Source: Pteria penguin
Taxonomy: Eukaryota; Mollusca; Bivalvia; Pterioida; Pteriidae
NCBI GenBank assembly: GCA_035048485.1
Contig: CM068586.1
Location: forward strand, 35,403,063-35,467,062
Reading direction: 5' to 3'
Length of the DNA: 64,000 nucleotides
Of the stretch, positions 1 through 13,389 are shown one piece after another (position 1 is the stretch's first letter; each line of letters begins with the position of its first letter). A program made the translations under genes and the position numbers. Below the pieces are notes generated by a model, which was not told the origin of the DNA, did no database searches, and was given only the letters and a program-made list of their open reading frames with translations.

Positions 1-1
1 C

Positions 2-1406
2 GAGCTATGTGCAGTTCCACCTGCTCTCATAGATGAGTATAGCTGTTTGAGAAAGGGAAACAAGTCCGGACTTGTTAAACGACTGGGTGTTCTTGAAATG
101 AACCCAGATAATCCAGATATGGTCATAGTAGATGTTTCCCAGTTGTTTCTATCATATTGTCTGGCCTTTTGGAGGAAAGCCCTCGGATCTCGTAGAGTCT
201 ATCAAAGAACGTCTCAATCATTATCCCAATGAATCGAAGAAAGTCATCGTCTTTGATAAATATGAAAACATCTCGGCAAAAGATCACGAACGAAAACGTA
301 GAGCAGATGAAGTTGTCATCAACTATGAACTTTCTATCAGCAGCAAACTTCCAAAGCGTGATGCAATTATGAAAAACAAACTCAACAAACGGCAGCTTGG
401 AAGTGTCCTTTGTACCTTTGATTTCGGAGACGGTACGACTACAGATTCCTCCGACGATTATGTCTTTGGTCATGACGAGGCAGACATCACCATGGTTTCA
501 TACGTGCTTGATGCTGCTAATAAAGGTCACAAAGTTGTCAGAGTTTTGAGCAATGACACAGATGTTTTTGTGCTGTTGGTGTACTGGGTGCACCTGAGTC
601 ACTTGACATGCAAAGTTCAAATGGAGAGATGGGATGGAACCATTCTCGATATCGGAGCTACATGTTTATCTCTTGGGGGTAAATGCCTTGAACTTCTTGG
701 GATGCATGCTCTCAGCGGATGTGATACAACGTCATTTCCTTTCGGTAAAGGGAAAATAAGTGCCTTGAAAACCATGCAAAATGGTACGTTCCCCGGCCTG
801 CAAGAGGTTTTAGGAGAGACAAAATCCACAAATGAAGAGGTAGTAGCTGCTGCTACAACATACATTCTCGCTCTCTATGGCCAAGCTCGTGCTCAGTCAC
901 TGGAAGCAGCCCGCTTTAACCTCTTTAAATTGAAAAAGCGCAACCCCAAGGTATCCTCTTTACCCCCTACATCAGCAAATTTCAAACAACACGCACTGAG
1001 AGCCCATTTACAGGTTATGCTTTGGAAAGCTGCAAATCAGCATGTTCCACCAGTTGAGACGAGTGACATTACCAACTTCGGATGGAAATTTGAGGACGGA
1101 CTTCCAGTGCCTGTCATCGATGAGGGAATTCCAGCACCACCAGAGTTAACAGAGGTTATCCGATGCCAATGCAAAGCTCAAGATAAAAAGTGCGGCAAGG
1201 AGACGTGCAGCTGCCATAAAGACAAACTGTCCTGCACTAGCTACTGCAACTGTGCCGGTGGGGGCGATTGCTTCAATCCTCATACCACACATCAAGTTAT
1301 ACCTGATGAGGAGAATGAAGTACAGGCTTTGACAACTCAAGAAGAGACTGTCAATGAAGAAGAAGAAGAAGTTCCTGATGCTTTGAATGTAGATGAATGG
1401 GTGTAA
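2..1406 (+). pseudogene. PIN/FEN-like nuclease-family protein with C-terminal Cys-rich tail, 5' end outside window, frameshifted
   Basis: Coding sequence runs from the left edge of the window in frame 2 (LVKRLGVLEMNPDNPDMVIV...) and continues in frame 3 from about position 147, so one base is missing or gained where the family normally reads '...DVSQL-YHIVWP'. The frame 3 part is 424 codons long. It contains the acidic motifs of the XPG/FEN/PIN nuclease fold: FDKYE, a HDEADITM block (about residue 113), SNDTDVFVLL (about 139) and HALSGCDTTSFPFGKGK (about 197). A WKFEDG segment and a cysteine-rich tail (RCQCK...CGKETCSCH...SYCNCAGGGDCF, about 358-396) follow, resembling CXC-type zinc-binding tails. 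The end is acidic (EEEEE) before a TAA stop. This domain order occurs in a large multicopy family of uncharacterised proteins in corals and molluscs; the molecular role is unknown. The frameshift could be an assembly error, since the rest of the frame is clean. A second member lies at 52727-54120. Confidence 0.75.
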
Positions 1407-1462
1407 ATAGTATTGATTTGCATGTTAATGAATGGGTGTAAATAGTATTGATTTCCATGTTT
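1393..1462 (+). repeat. 35-bp direct duplication spanning the stop codon
   Basis: The last codons and stop of the preceding gene (ATGAATGGGTGTAAATAG...) are repeated once with a 35-bp period (1393 and 1428), with only one or two mismatches. The duplication lies outside the coding frame after the first TAA. Confidence 0.85.
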
Positions 1463-1639
1463 TGATTACGTTCTTATATTTGATGCTCAAAAAAGCAAGA
1501 TATTAAATTTCCGAAACTTTGTCCTCGAATATTTCAATGTGAATTTTTGACATTTCCTGGCAGTAAACTGTTGTTTACATCTTCAATATTAAGCCTCGAT
1601 GATATCAAATTTAAAAAGTAACATCAGAAACGGACTAAA

Positions 1640-1990
1640 TGGTACCTAAATACCATGCCATTATGTGTCACACTTCCCTTTTTGAGAAAAAAGAAAAGTA
1701 TCAAATTGCAGGAAGTGATTTTGCGGCCATTTTGGAATTTTGTGCATAAAAATATTGCCCAGTCACGACTGGATGACCTTAAAATGATGAAATACCCATC
1801 GAAATGGATTTCTTGACCTCTAAAACCTCTGATATGATGTATCACACTTCATGTTTTATGATAAAGAGAACATTATCGAAATACAGGAAGCGTTTTGGCG
1901 GCCATCTTGGAATTTTGCCTATAAAAAAAGTTGCCCAAGGTTGCCAGAGTGGCAACCAAGCTAAAATTGTTATAAAATGACCCCTTTACA
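1640..1990. repeat. Two degenerate copies of a ~176-bp unit
   Basis: The stretches near 1668-1790 and 1844-1965 share 'tcacacttc', 'caggaag', 'gcggccat' and 'ttggaattttg' in the same order, giving a tandem pair with a period near 176 bp. The remainder of 1463-2370 is AT-rich with no coding signal. Confidence 0.55.
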
Positions 1991-2370
1991 AGAATCATAA
2001 AGAAAACTTCATAGGAAAGAACATTTCTAGGTCGGCCATTAGAGACATAGGGCTGTCAAATCGACTATGATTTGATACGTGTAAGGTAGCGGCGTACCAG
2101 TGCCCTACATATGATACTGTATAAACCAGTAACAACAGAAATTATACAAAATTATTCTGTATCTCAGCACTAGAGAGTTTTAATTATCAATAATCAATTT
2201 TCATCACTATCTCTTAATGCTAGATACAGTCAATACATAAATCTGTTGTACAATTCTTGTCTATAACGTAATATGTAATTTTCTTTATTCTTATAGTGCA
2301 TTGCCATAATGCATTAACCAATCATATGTGTTGCATATAATGCCTGAAAGGGTCATAATTTGGTCAATTA

Positions 2371-2560
2371 CAGTGGCGGACCCCCTTTTTTTCGCCACAA
2401 ATTTAGAAGGCATATATAGATGATAAGACTAAAAATACTCAAGTAATATGAGTAAAACTCCAGATTTGGCACTCAAAATGGCTGAGTATCTTGGCTGATA
2501 CTTGGCTTTCATATGTGACACCCCCCCCCCCCCTTTCGGAAATGCTGGATCTACCACTGA
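2371..2560. mobile_element. MITE with CAGTGGCGGA / TCTACCACTG ends
   Basis: The stretch begins CAGTGGCGGACC and ends GGATCTACCACTG, imperfect inverted termini about 190 bp apart. It contains 'gagtaaaactccagatttggcactc' split by AT-rich DNA and a run of C. A second copy with the same ends and the same internal words lies at 15532-15685, so this is a family and not chance. The transposase family is not determined. Confidence 0.6.
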
Positions 2561-2565
2561 ATTAA

Positions 2566-2953
2566 CTCATTCTTTTCTATTGTAGTGCACGCTATACTAT
2601 CAATATCATTAATTCCTAAAATCCACATTAGACCTCGTGCATCTCCAACATCCCCCCCCCCCAAAAAAAAAGGCCCACAAGATTGGTTTGTAAATTTTAT
2701 TAGGTCCCTGTAATTACTGCGCCTTGTGGCTTCCGAGTTTTACACGCCCTGGGACAAGTAAATATAGAGAAGCTCAGAACTTCACATGGTACAAGGAACT
2801 GGTTCTCATTAGTGACGTCATCTTCAATATCGCTTTATGTAGGTACTTTAGAGGTCTCAATGGCATTAGTAGCACATAAACCGAAATTCGTACTAGTAAG
2901 ACAAGATACGAATTAAGGTTTTAGCATTAACTTTATAGACTTCAATATAATAT
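2566..2953. other. No gene seen
   Basis: AT-rich DNA with one C run followed by an A run near 2653-2671. No coding signal or repeat recognised. Confidence 0.5.
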
Positions 2954-3149
2954 TGGGTTTTTCGGTTTTTGGATTTTTTTTTTTTTTTTTTTTTTTGGTT
3001 TTTTATATTTTGTTTTCTTTGTTGGTTTGTTTGTTTGTTTGTTTTGTTTGGTGTTTTGTTTTTTTTTTGGGGGGGGGGTGGTTTTTTTGTTTTTTGTTTG
3101 TTTGTTTGGTTTTTTTTTTTTTTGTTTGTTTGGTTTTTTTTTTTTTTGT
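2954..3149. repeat. T/G-rich low-complexity tract
   Basis: Homopolymeric T runs with TTTG interruptions and one G10 block. Long open frames on both strands here (Phe/Cys/Val-rich or Lys/Asn/Gln-rich) are composition artefacts. Confidence 0.9.
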
Positions 3150-4870
<1,721 letters not shown>

Positions 4871-4875
4871 CCCTG

Positions 4876-4960
4876 TGTCCGTGTGGCTCAGTGGTTAAAG
4901 AATTCGTTTATGATTGGGAGGAATCTTTGCAATAGAGATTCGATGAGTCATGACTGTTGA
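4876..4960 (+). repeat. tRNA-like SINE remnant
   Basis: GTGTGGCTCAGTGGTTAAAG resembles a pol III box A region and AGAGATTCGATGAGTC, about 45 bp later, a weak box B. The GA-rich tail and the absence of a plausible acceptor stem suggest a decayed tRNA-derived SINE and not a tRNA gene. Confidence 0.35.
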
Positions 4961-5210
4961 AATTGAGAGAGAGAGAAAGCAACCGGGGACATACCGTAAT
5001 AGTAGCGGCACACTATTGCATTTAAGCAATGATTTTCCATTTTATGATATACACGTTCTGATCAATAACATTTAATCAACACAATATGGATAGACAACAC
5101 AATATGTATAGACAATACAATATTCACTGTATCTACTTTATATAACTTATTGCATTGCATTTATCCAGTTTTAAGTTCTCTATTGCATATTCAATATTTA
5201 AACCAAAATG

Positions 5211-5214
<4 letters not shown>

Positions 5215-5297
<83 letters not shown>
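5215..5297. repeat. (AT)n microsatellite
   Basis: About 40 uninterrupted AT units. Confidence 0.97.
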
Positions 5298-5304
<7 letters not shown>

Positions 5305-5654
5305 ATATCATCATAGTTTATGTATTTCTATTTTGGACGAAATAAGTATTCACTTACCTTGATGATTCTCTATGTAGAGGCTACAGACTGGGCAGTCTAG
5401 TGCTAAATCACAGAGTTATAATGTTCTGTGAAGAGACCACGCCCTAGAATAATCCTTACACTGTGTGTTTGTTTATGAGCCACTACTTATGACATGGAGC
5501 TCTCCAGTGTCTGATTGTCATGTGGACGTGCAGATCAGTTAACATGAGAGCATAAAATATCAAACCCCACACCAATACATTGTGCTAGCCATTAACCTAG
5601 ATATAATGCATCAGTATAGTGATTCATGTTCGAGGAGAAGAGGGAATCAGTATG
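5298..5654. other. No gene seen; one isolated splice-donor-like site
   Basis: On the minus strand, ATCATCAAGGTAAGTG near 5352-5367 is a good 5' splice-donor match, but no coding frame or acceptor was identified with it. Confidence 0.3.
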
Positions 5655-6146
5655 TGTCCCTCTATACTGTGGTGGTAAATAGTAGGCGTTCTTCTATAGT
5701 AGGTAGTATGCGTCCCTGTGTTACAGTAGGCAGTATGCGTTCCTTCATATGATGGTAGTCAACTGAATGAGTTCCTCCATACAATGGTAGTAAAGGCGAT
5801 ATGCGTTCCTCAGTAAGATGGCAGTAGGCAGTATGCGTTCATGCATATGATGGTAGTAAACTGTATGAGTTCCTCCATACGATGGTAGTAAAGGCGGTAT
5901 GCGTTCCTTAGTAAGATGGTAAAAGACAGTATGCGTTCCTGTGTTTACATGGCAGTAGGCAGTATATGTTCCTCCATACGATGGAAGTATAGGTGGTATG
6001 CGTTCCTCAGTAAGAGTAAAAGACAGTATGGGTTCCTGTATTTACATGGCAGTAGGCAGTATGCGTTCCTTCATATGATGATAGTAAACTGTATGAGTTC
6101 CGCCATACGATGGTAGCATATGCGGTATAGCGTTCCGCATTAAGAT
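5655..6146. repeat. Degenerate 5' part of 32-bp minisatellite
   Basis: Diverged units with the pattern 'ggtagtaggcagtatgcgt' + 'tcct' recur every 30-37 bp. They are more variable than the arrays on the right and look like the ancestral edge of the array. Confidence 0.8.
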
Positions 6147-6427
6147 GGTAAAAGATTGATTGATTGATTTTTGTTTAACGTCACACCACGAATATTTCAC
6201 GTATATGGTGACGGCATCTGCCTGATGCGGGGCATACAGATTTAGATCTTTGCAACGGACCCACCCAAAGCAGTGAGGGATCTTTAACGTGCCATGCATA
6301 CCAGGACACGGGACCTCGGTTTTTACTGTCTCATCCGAAAGGCAGGACACCGGCATGATCATAACGGCACTCGAACCCTGGCCTCCCGATCAGGAGCCGA
6401 GCGCGATACCACTAGACCACGCCGGCT
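6147..6427 (-). mobile_element. tRNA-derived SINE inserted in the minisatellite
   Basis: In antisense, the element starts at the right with a tRNA-like head (GCCGGCGTGGTCTAGTGG box A, GGTTCGAGTGCC box B). It continues through a central body with TTTCGGATGAGACAGTAAAA and ends at the left in (ATTG)n after a 'GACGTTAAACAAAAATC' tail. The 10-bp word ATGGTAAAAG flanks both sides as a target-site duplication within the minisatellite unit. A second, better copy lies at 33035-33308 and a decayed one near 31425-31560. Confidence 0.85.
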
Positions 6428-7690
6428 TAATGGTAAAAGGCAGTATGCGTTCCTGTATTTACTGATGGTAGTAGGCACTATGGCTTCCTCTATAAAATGG
6501 CAGTAGGTACTATGGCTTCCTCTGTAAGATGGCAGCAGGCACTATGGCTTCCTCTATAAGATGGCAGTAGGCACTATGGCTTCCTCTATAAGAGGACAGT
6601 AGGCACTACAGCTTCCTCTGTAAGATGGCGGTAGGCACTATGGCTTCCTCTATAAGAGGGCAGTAGGCACTATGGCTTCCTATATAAGATGGTAATAGAC
6701 ACTATGGCTTCTTCTATAAGATATGGCAGTAGGCACTACAGCTTCCTCTATAAGATGGCAATAGGCACTGTGGCTTCCTATATAAGATGGCAGTAGGTAC
6801 TATGGCTTCCTATAGAAGATGGCAGTAGACACTATGGCTTCCTCTATAAGATGGCAGTAGGCACTATGGCTTCCTCTATAGAAGATGGAAGTAGGCACTA
6901 TGGCTTCCTCTATAAGATGGCAGCAGGCACTATGGCTTCCTCTATAAGATGGCAGTAGGCACTATGGCTTCCTCTATATAAAATGGCAGTAGGCACTATG
7001 GCTTCCTCTATAAGATAGCAGTAGGCACTATGGCTTCCTCTATAAGATGGCAGCAGGCACTATGGCTTCCTCTATAAGATGGCAGTAGGCACTATGGCTT
7101 CCTCTATATAAGATGGCAGTAGGCACTATGGCTTCCTATATAAGATGGCAGTAGGCACTATGGCTTCCTATATAAGATGGCTGCAGGCACTATGGCTTCC
7201 TCTATAAGATGGCAGTAGGCACTATGGCTTCCTCTATAAGACGGCAGTAGTCACTATGGCTTCCTCTATAAGATGGTAATAGACACTATGGCTTCCTCTA
7301 TAAGATGGCAGTAGGCACTATGGCTTCCTATATAAGATGGTAACAGACACTATGGCTTCCTCTATAAGATGGCAGTAGTTACTATGGCTTCCTCTATAAG
7401 ATGGTAATAGACACTATGGCTTCCTCTATAAGATGGCAGTAGGCACTATGGCTTCCTATATAAGATGGTAATAGACACTATGGCTTCCTCTATAAGATGG
7501 TAGTAGGCACTTCAGCTTCGTCTATAAGATGGCAGTAGGCACTATGGCTTCCTCTATAAGATAGCAGTAGGCACTATGGCTTCCTCTATAAGATGGCAGT
7601 AGACACTACAGCTTCCTCTATAAGATGGCAGTAGACACTACAGCTTCCTCTATAAGATGGCAGTAGGCACTACAGCTTCCTTTATAACAT
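6428..7690. repeat. 32-bp minisatellite, array 1 (~38 units)
   Basis: The unit begins GGCAGTAGGCACTATGGCTT and ends CCTCTATAAGAT, with occasional insertions such as TATA and point variants (GACAGTAGG, ACTACAGC). Units are head to tail with no unique spacers. Confidence 0.97.
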
Positions 7691-7812
7691 GGAACGATCC
7701 GGGTTCGATTTCCGGGTTACGCCAGTATGTTTAAGAGGTTGGTAACCTCCTGCTTCCATGTTGCAATATAACTGAAATATTGTTAAAAGCGACGTAAAGC
7801 ACCAATCAAACA
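7691..7812 (+). mobile_element. 5'-truncated tRNA-derived SINE
   Basis: Begins within a box B-like segment (CCGGGTTCGATTTCCGGG) and ends with GCGACGTAAAGCACCAATCAAACAA, the tail style of molluscan SINEs. It sits at the exact junction between the two minisatellite arrays. Confidence 0.65.
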
Positions 7813-8590
7813 ACCAACCTACCATACTGGTAGTCAGTGTGCTTCCTTACCTACCATACTGGTAGTCAGTGGGCTTCCTTACCTAACATACTGGTAGTCA
7901 GTGTGCTTCCTTCCCTACCATACTAGTAGTCAATGTGCTTCCTTACCTACCATACTGGTAGTCAGTATGCTTCCTTACCTACCATACTGGTAGTCAATGT
8001 GCTTCCTTCCCTACCATACTGGTAGTCAGTGTGCTTCCTTCCCTACCATACTGGTAGTCAATGTGCTTCCTTACCTACCATACTGGTAGTCAGTATGCTT
8101 CCTTACCTACCATACTGGTAGTCAGTATGCTTCCTTACCTACCATACTGGTAGTCAGTATGCTTCCTTACCTACCATACTGGTAGTCAGTGTACTGCCTT
8201 CCCTACCATACTGGTAGTCAGTATGCTTTCTTACCTACCATACTGGTAGTCAGTATGCTTCCTTACCTACCATACTGGTAGTCAGTGTACTGCCTTCCCT
8301 ACCATACTGGTAGTCAGTATGCTTCCTTACCTACCATACTGGTAGTCAGTATGCTACCTTACCTACCATACTGGTAGTCAGTGTACTGCCTTCCCTACCA
8401 TACTGGTAGTCAGTATGCTTCCTTACATACCATACTGGTAGTCAGTGTACTGCCTTCCCTACCATACTGGTAGTCAGTATGCTTCCTTACCTACCATACT
8501 GGTAGTCAGTATGCTTCCTTACCTACCATACTGGCAGTCAGTGTAATGCCTTCCCTACCATACTGGTAATCAGTGTGCTTCCTTCCATAC
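7813..8590. repeat. 32-bp minisatellite, array 2 (~24 units)
   Basis: The unit begins TACCATACTGGTAGTCAGTA and ends TGCTTCCTTACC. Length equals array 1, and both contain GGTAGT/GGCAGT followed by CTTCCT, so they probably derive from one ancestral unit. Degenerate units continue to about 8822. Confidence 0.95.
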
Positions 8591-8850
8591 ATGTAGTCAT
8601 TTTGTACCATCTTTATATCATAAAAACAGTCAGTGTGCTTCCCTCCATACCAAAATGATATTCAATGTAAATCCGTCTATACTTGAAGTCATTTTGTATG
8701 CCCATATACCATACTGGGAAACAGGTTGCTTCACATCTTTACTCTACTGGTAGGCAGTGTGTATCACTATATAAAATGAATTTAATAGGTGTGAAATCCT
8801 TTATACCATACTGGTAGTCAAAGAGAGAGAGACAGAGAGATAGAGAGAGA
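8591..8850. repeat. Degenerate minisatellite edge and (GA)n
   Basis: Scattered 'catactggtagtc' words decay to the right, followed by a GAGAGA tract at 8822-8854. Confidence 0.7.
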
Positions 8851-10890
8851 GAGATGAGTCTTTATAATGAAATAGAATGGGGTTTTTTGGAGGGGGGGGG
8901 TGTCGACAAATGTCTGAAACTAGTGACATAATGAAATCATGGGCTTCATAATACCCGTAATCTGAGTATGTCGTCGATCCCCTAGATTTCTACTCGTTTT
9001 TTCCCTAGACGTCCATGACCCATTGAATAACGGGAATGATGTTAATACCAGTTTGGTCCCCATTTTTTGGAGCACAAATTTTTATGGTAACTTATTTTTG
9101 CGTTTTCAAACTACTCGCAAAAATAGCGAGAATTAGTATCTCGCAAAAATTTCTGGTTATATGGTATTACCATAATAAATCTCTGGTTATATGGTATTAC
9201 CATAATAAATTTCCGTTTATGTCTTAAAACCATCTATATCTCTTTTAGGACAATTTTTGTCGTAGAAAATGTATGGTTTCCTTATAATCCTCATAGCAAA
9301 GGGAAGATCGAAAAAAATTATTCAGTGAAACAACACCTGTGTAAAATGTGAATAGAAATGGTGATCAACGATGTAAGAGTTATGCCGTGATTAGACGTAA
9401 AAAACCAATGCCATTCTTGCTTATCTTTTTGTCGAAAGAATATTTTTTCCAACAATATACCTACATTACATGACTGTACACAAGTTGGAACCAATCAAAC
9501 ACAATACGTTAGCTCACCCAAAGTTACAGGTTACATGCAAAGCCACTCTCCATTTCTTATAAACCATATTGTTTGCCTCTCCTCCATAACTCACTGTTAA
9601 GTGAAATAATTGTAGAGTGATGTATACAATACTCAATGACTCAATCGTATTTCTGTATCAAATATAGAAGCATCTATTAATATATAATTATATGACATAG
9701 TTATTATCTTTTGAATTCCACTTATAATTTGTTTGACCAAATTTATCCAAGGACCGTTTCATAAAATCTCTGTTTCAATACCAACACAGTTCGATTGAAT
9801 TTCGCCGTATTTCTCTAAACGTGTTCACATTGTATTGGGGTTTTTTTTGTGTTGGTCATAATATATTAATAACAATTTGGCCTTGAAGTCGCATTTCAAA
9901 GGTCAAGGTCACAAAAAGGTTGTGACCAAATATATTGTTGTACCTTATTCACAAATATTGTGGATAATTACCAAAGTAGAGCATAGAGCGTGCTGAATCC
10001 GAGATTGCTTTTCACATAAGAAAGAAAGCTGTTGTATAGCATTTTCATGCTTTTATCTGCCTCTTAATCCGGTGGCTGAACTCTGTCGATATTCGTATTT
10101 TGAATTATTGTTGTAATATCATAAAAAGTATGCTGAAATTGTTATGTTGCTCCTCGTGATTTTTGTTGCAGTTTTTATTTTGCGATGGATAAGAAATACC
10201 CAATTAAATTGGCACAGGAATACCAAAGGCCTTAGCAGGAACACACAAGCTAAAGAGTAGTCTGAATCTATTACACTTCACTACATGTAATACTATATTA
10301 ACTGCAACAGTTACTGATTTAATTACCCATCAAGAATGAATATGAATGATAGTTTTGTTTGCACAACTTTTGCGTCAAGATTGCATTATGATATTATAAA
10401 ACAAAGTACGGAAGTAACTGGTGTCATGTGACAGAGGTGTCAGAGGTGAGACCCACGAAAAAGAACTTGAATACGTGAGATTTGAATGAATCAGGCCTGA
10501 CTCAAAGTACTAGGAAATTAGGATATACAAATATATAATGCATGAAGTATACTTGTTTATTCACTAAGATGACTTGTTATTCGAACACTCCCTTTCATAA
10601 GTAGGAGAAAAATGGGCATACAAAATACCACAGGACTACTACTACGCTTCACTGTATTTGTATGTGGATACTGCATTCTCGAGGTCGAAGTTTTCGTTAC
10701 ACAAGGTTAACCTTGATTATCAATAATATCCAATCAGGCCAAATTTTTCCACTTATGTCTGAAAAGCTACACACCAGTTAATTTTCATTAATTTGGATTT
10801 TTGTTTAAATTATGACAATTAGTTGCTTTGAAATTCATTACAGGTACACGCACTTATTTTCAAACTAAAAATTTATGAACTGACACAAAA
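8851..10890. other. No gene seen; AT-rich intergenic or intronic DNA
   Basis: Contains a 30-bp direct duplication (CTGGTTATATGGTATTACCA..., 9152-9212) beside TCGCAAAAA words, a single 'aaaggtcaaggtcac' molluscan repeat word near 9898, and otherwise no coding signal. Confidence 0.45.
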
Positions 10891-11125
10891 GAAAAAAGGG
10901 GAGTTACTGGCTCAGTTATGTGGCAGAAGTCACTATGGAGCTATACAATACATGAATATAAATAATATACTAGAACATATAACACATTACAAAAATATTT
11001 GATTGCAGTGCAATTACGATACCAACTTAGGACGGTCATTTAATTTGACAAAAGTCAAACAAATGGTGTGGTTAACCGGTTTACGGGCCCACCTTCCAAC
11101 TCACCGTACAAGGCACAAGAACTAG
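10891..11125 (-). mobile_element. Solo Naiad 3' terminal region
   Basis: Near-identical to the 3' end of the Naiads at 37216-37440 and 57215-57440. In antisense it shares CTGGCTCAGTTATGTGGCAG, TACTAGAACATAT, TTAGGACGGTCATTTAATTT and GGTTAACCGGTTTACGGGCC. No SECIS or coding portion is attached; it is a 5'-truncated insertion or a solo pseudo-LTR. Confidence 0.85.
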
Positions 11126-11961
11126 CAATATTTTCTTAAATTGCTTTAAATTACCCTGATTAACCCCTATGCATCGATGCATGAGTATTCTAATTAGTTA
11201 CCAAGATACCAGTGAAACAGAAACTTAGTAACATGTTCGATTGTCTTCAGAATATGAAAACTGAAAGAATGAAATGTATGCTAAGGGTCACATACAATCA
11301 TAATTACTATGTAGCTTTGGCAAGGAAGAAAATAAATTGAGTTATCTTTCTTCACATAGAAAGATGGGATCGGAGCATATATACGTTATTATATTCAATT
11401 ATATTCATCTAGTGAGTAATAAACACAAATGGTTTGAAAGTAATACCTATGTTATTGCAAAACATGGTTACAATAACATTTTGATGAGGAATTACGTCAG
11501 AACAAACTTCGCTAAATCTCCATAAATCTACCACAATCTACATTTATATGGCATCAATGTATAATGCCGAGACAGACAGATACTTACATGATATTCCTTT
11601 ACGCAATATTTCACATTTAAAGTGCATTATTAGTCGAAGTCGGTTCCATGCTTGGCTTGGACAGGGGAGTCCCGGGTTTAATCCTTTAATCCATATTGGT
11701 TCCATGTTGATGTCTTGCGAATAGGAGAGGAAAAACAAATGTATCGCGGTAAACTTTGGCACGTTAAATATCCCTCTCGTCTTCCAGTGGTTGTGTTGCA
11801 TAGATTTGAATTCTTGCGCAAGGCATTGTGGCAGATTCCATTACTAAATCCGTAGACTTGTTTGGAAAGTCTATGAAAGAAAGGATAAATGATAATAACT
11901 AACAATGTAACTAAACCAAAATCAGATATGTTTTTCAATATATTAAGGAAAACTAGTAACG

Positions 11962-12000
<39 letters not shown>

Positions 12001-12239
12001 AGTTAAGACGCATAATGGCATTGAGGGGCAAAATTGTCTTTCATATAAAAATGCTGACTGTCGTTTTATTCCGATAATTGTGATATTTAAAGATTTTAGA
12101 TATAATATATATTGATATTGTCTGAAACTATAGACGTAGACATAACCGGTATTTTTGAAATCAAAGCTATTACCGTGATTCCTCAGACCATGCGTCTTTT
12201 TCATGGTTCTCTGATTCTAGAGAATTTCCCACTTCCATA
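11126..12239. other. No gene seen
   Basis: AT-rich DNA with an A32 run at 11967-11998. No supported gene. Confidence 0.4.
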
Positions 12240-12241
12240 TT

Positions 12242-13340
12242 TCACAAGATATAAATCCCCATTAAAGAACTGTCACTTGTATCGGTTGTTGGGGGAATTA
12301 CAAAGTCGTCAGCAATTTCATTATTTAATCTTCCCCTTCTTGTTTTCGAATCCTGGTTCCCTTGTATTGAATTTAAATTATTGTCCTGCATTATTTGACC
12401 ATCTGTTTTTACTTTAAATATTCCCATTTTAAACTTTGCAGTTTGTCCTATTTTCCCCATTTTGTGATCTGATATAATTTTAATCAGAACTTCCATTTCT
12501 ATTATGACATACTTATTCATATTTTCATAGTTTTCTTTAATTCAGATAAAGATTCTATCTAGGGTTTATATTATTTCTTTTTCAAAAGAAACGACATTTG
12601 TGACTGGGACTCATTTATAGTACATTTATGATCTACAGATTTTATACATTTATCTATATTGATATATTGTTTTTACCAAACAGTTTATATGCTGTAGTGA
12701 TAAAACAAACATTTATGCCTCTTTAATATGTTTTGGATGTATTTCTCAGATATTAAGTTTCATTTCCCTTCTTGCCATCGCTTCTAATACGTACCCTAGG
12801 GCTAAAGCGACGGTCATGTAGGTGTCAGCTCTAAGGTATGCTTGTCTAATGAGCTTTTTCACAAATATGTCTACCTCAGAGAGTTTCATGTTACCAAGTC
12901 TAATATCTTATATCTTAATTTTGTACTTGAGCAGTAGGATTCATAGTTCCTATTATGAATTTTTTTAAGTTGACTCAACACACCAAATGCTTGTTCATTT
13001 AGTAGTAAATGACTTGCCAATGGTAATGAAATAGAATTGTAGTCTCATTTGTTGAGATCTGAAAGAATCTTCAATTAGTACACATAAGCATCTTAGTCAC
13101 CTTTACAATCAAGCGGACAAAGTTTTGCATTCACTTTCGAGAAATTTGTATTAGGGGAGATAGTCCCCTATTTGTGAGTACTGGTATATCATCTAGCTTT
13201 GGTTTTCTCAGATCATCTCCTTCATTGATTACCACACATGGATAGTAACTGCGTTCATTATCATCTCTTCCTATATGGCGTTGTATGTTTTTAAGGACTC
13301 ACCATTGTTCCGTACCCTGTTTTTCTACCGTAATTATGCC
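12242..13340 (-). pseudogene. Unidentified decayed coding region
   Basis: On the minus strand several stretches read as ordinary protein but in shifting frames with stops: about 13340-13140 (VEKQGTEQW, IGRDDNERSYYPCVVINEGD, VLTNRGLSPLI), about 12905-12750 (RLGNMKLSEVDIFVKKLIRQ, ADTYMTVALALGYV) and about 12520-12242 (KIISDHKMGKIGQTAKFKMG, Lys/Asn-rich). Composition and codon pattern are far more gene-like than the surroundings. I do not recognise the family. It may be a transposon- or virus-derived gene or a host pseudogene. It is probably the downstream part of the block at 14000-14420, from which it is separated by a Naiad fragment. Confidence 0.4.
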
Positions 13341-13389
13341 ATGCATAACTGTAAAATTTTTCTTTATTCATATTATAATACAAAAAACT

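Noticed and set aside
6428..8590. Regular 32-bp repeats resembling a CRISPR array
   Set aside because: Units are head to tail with no unique spacers, and the context is eukaryotic; it is a minisatellite.
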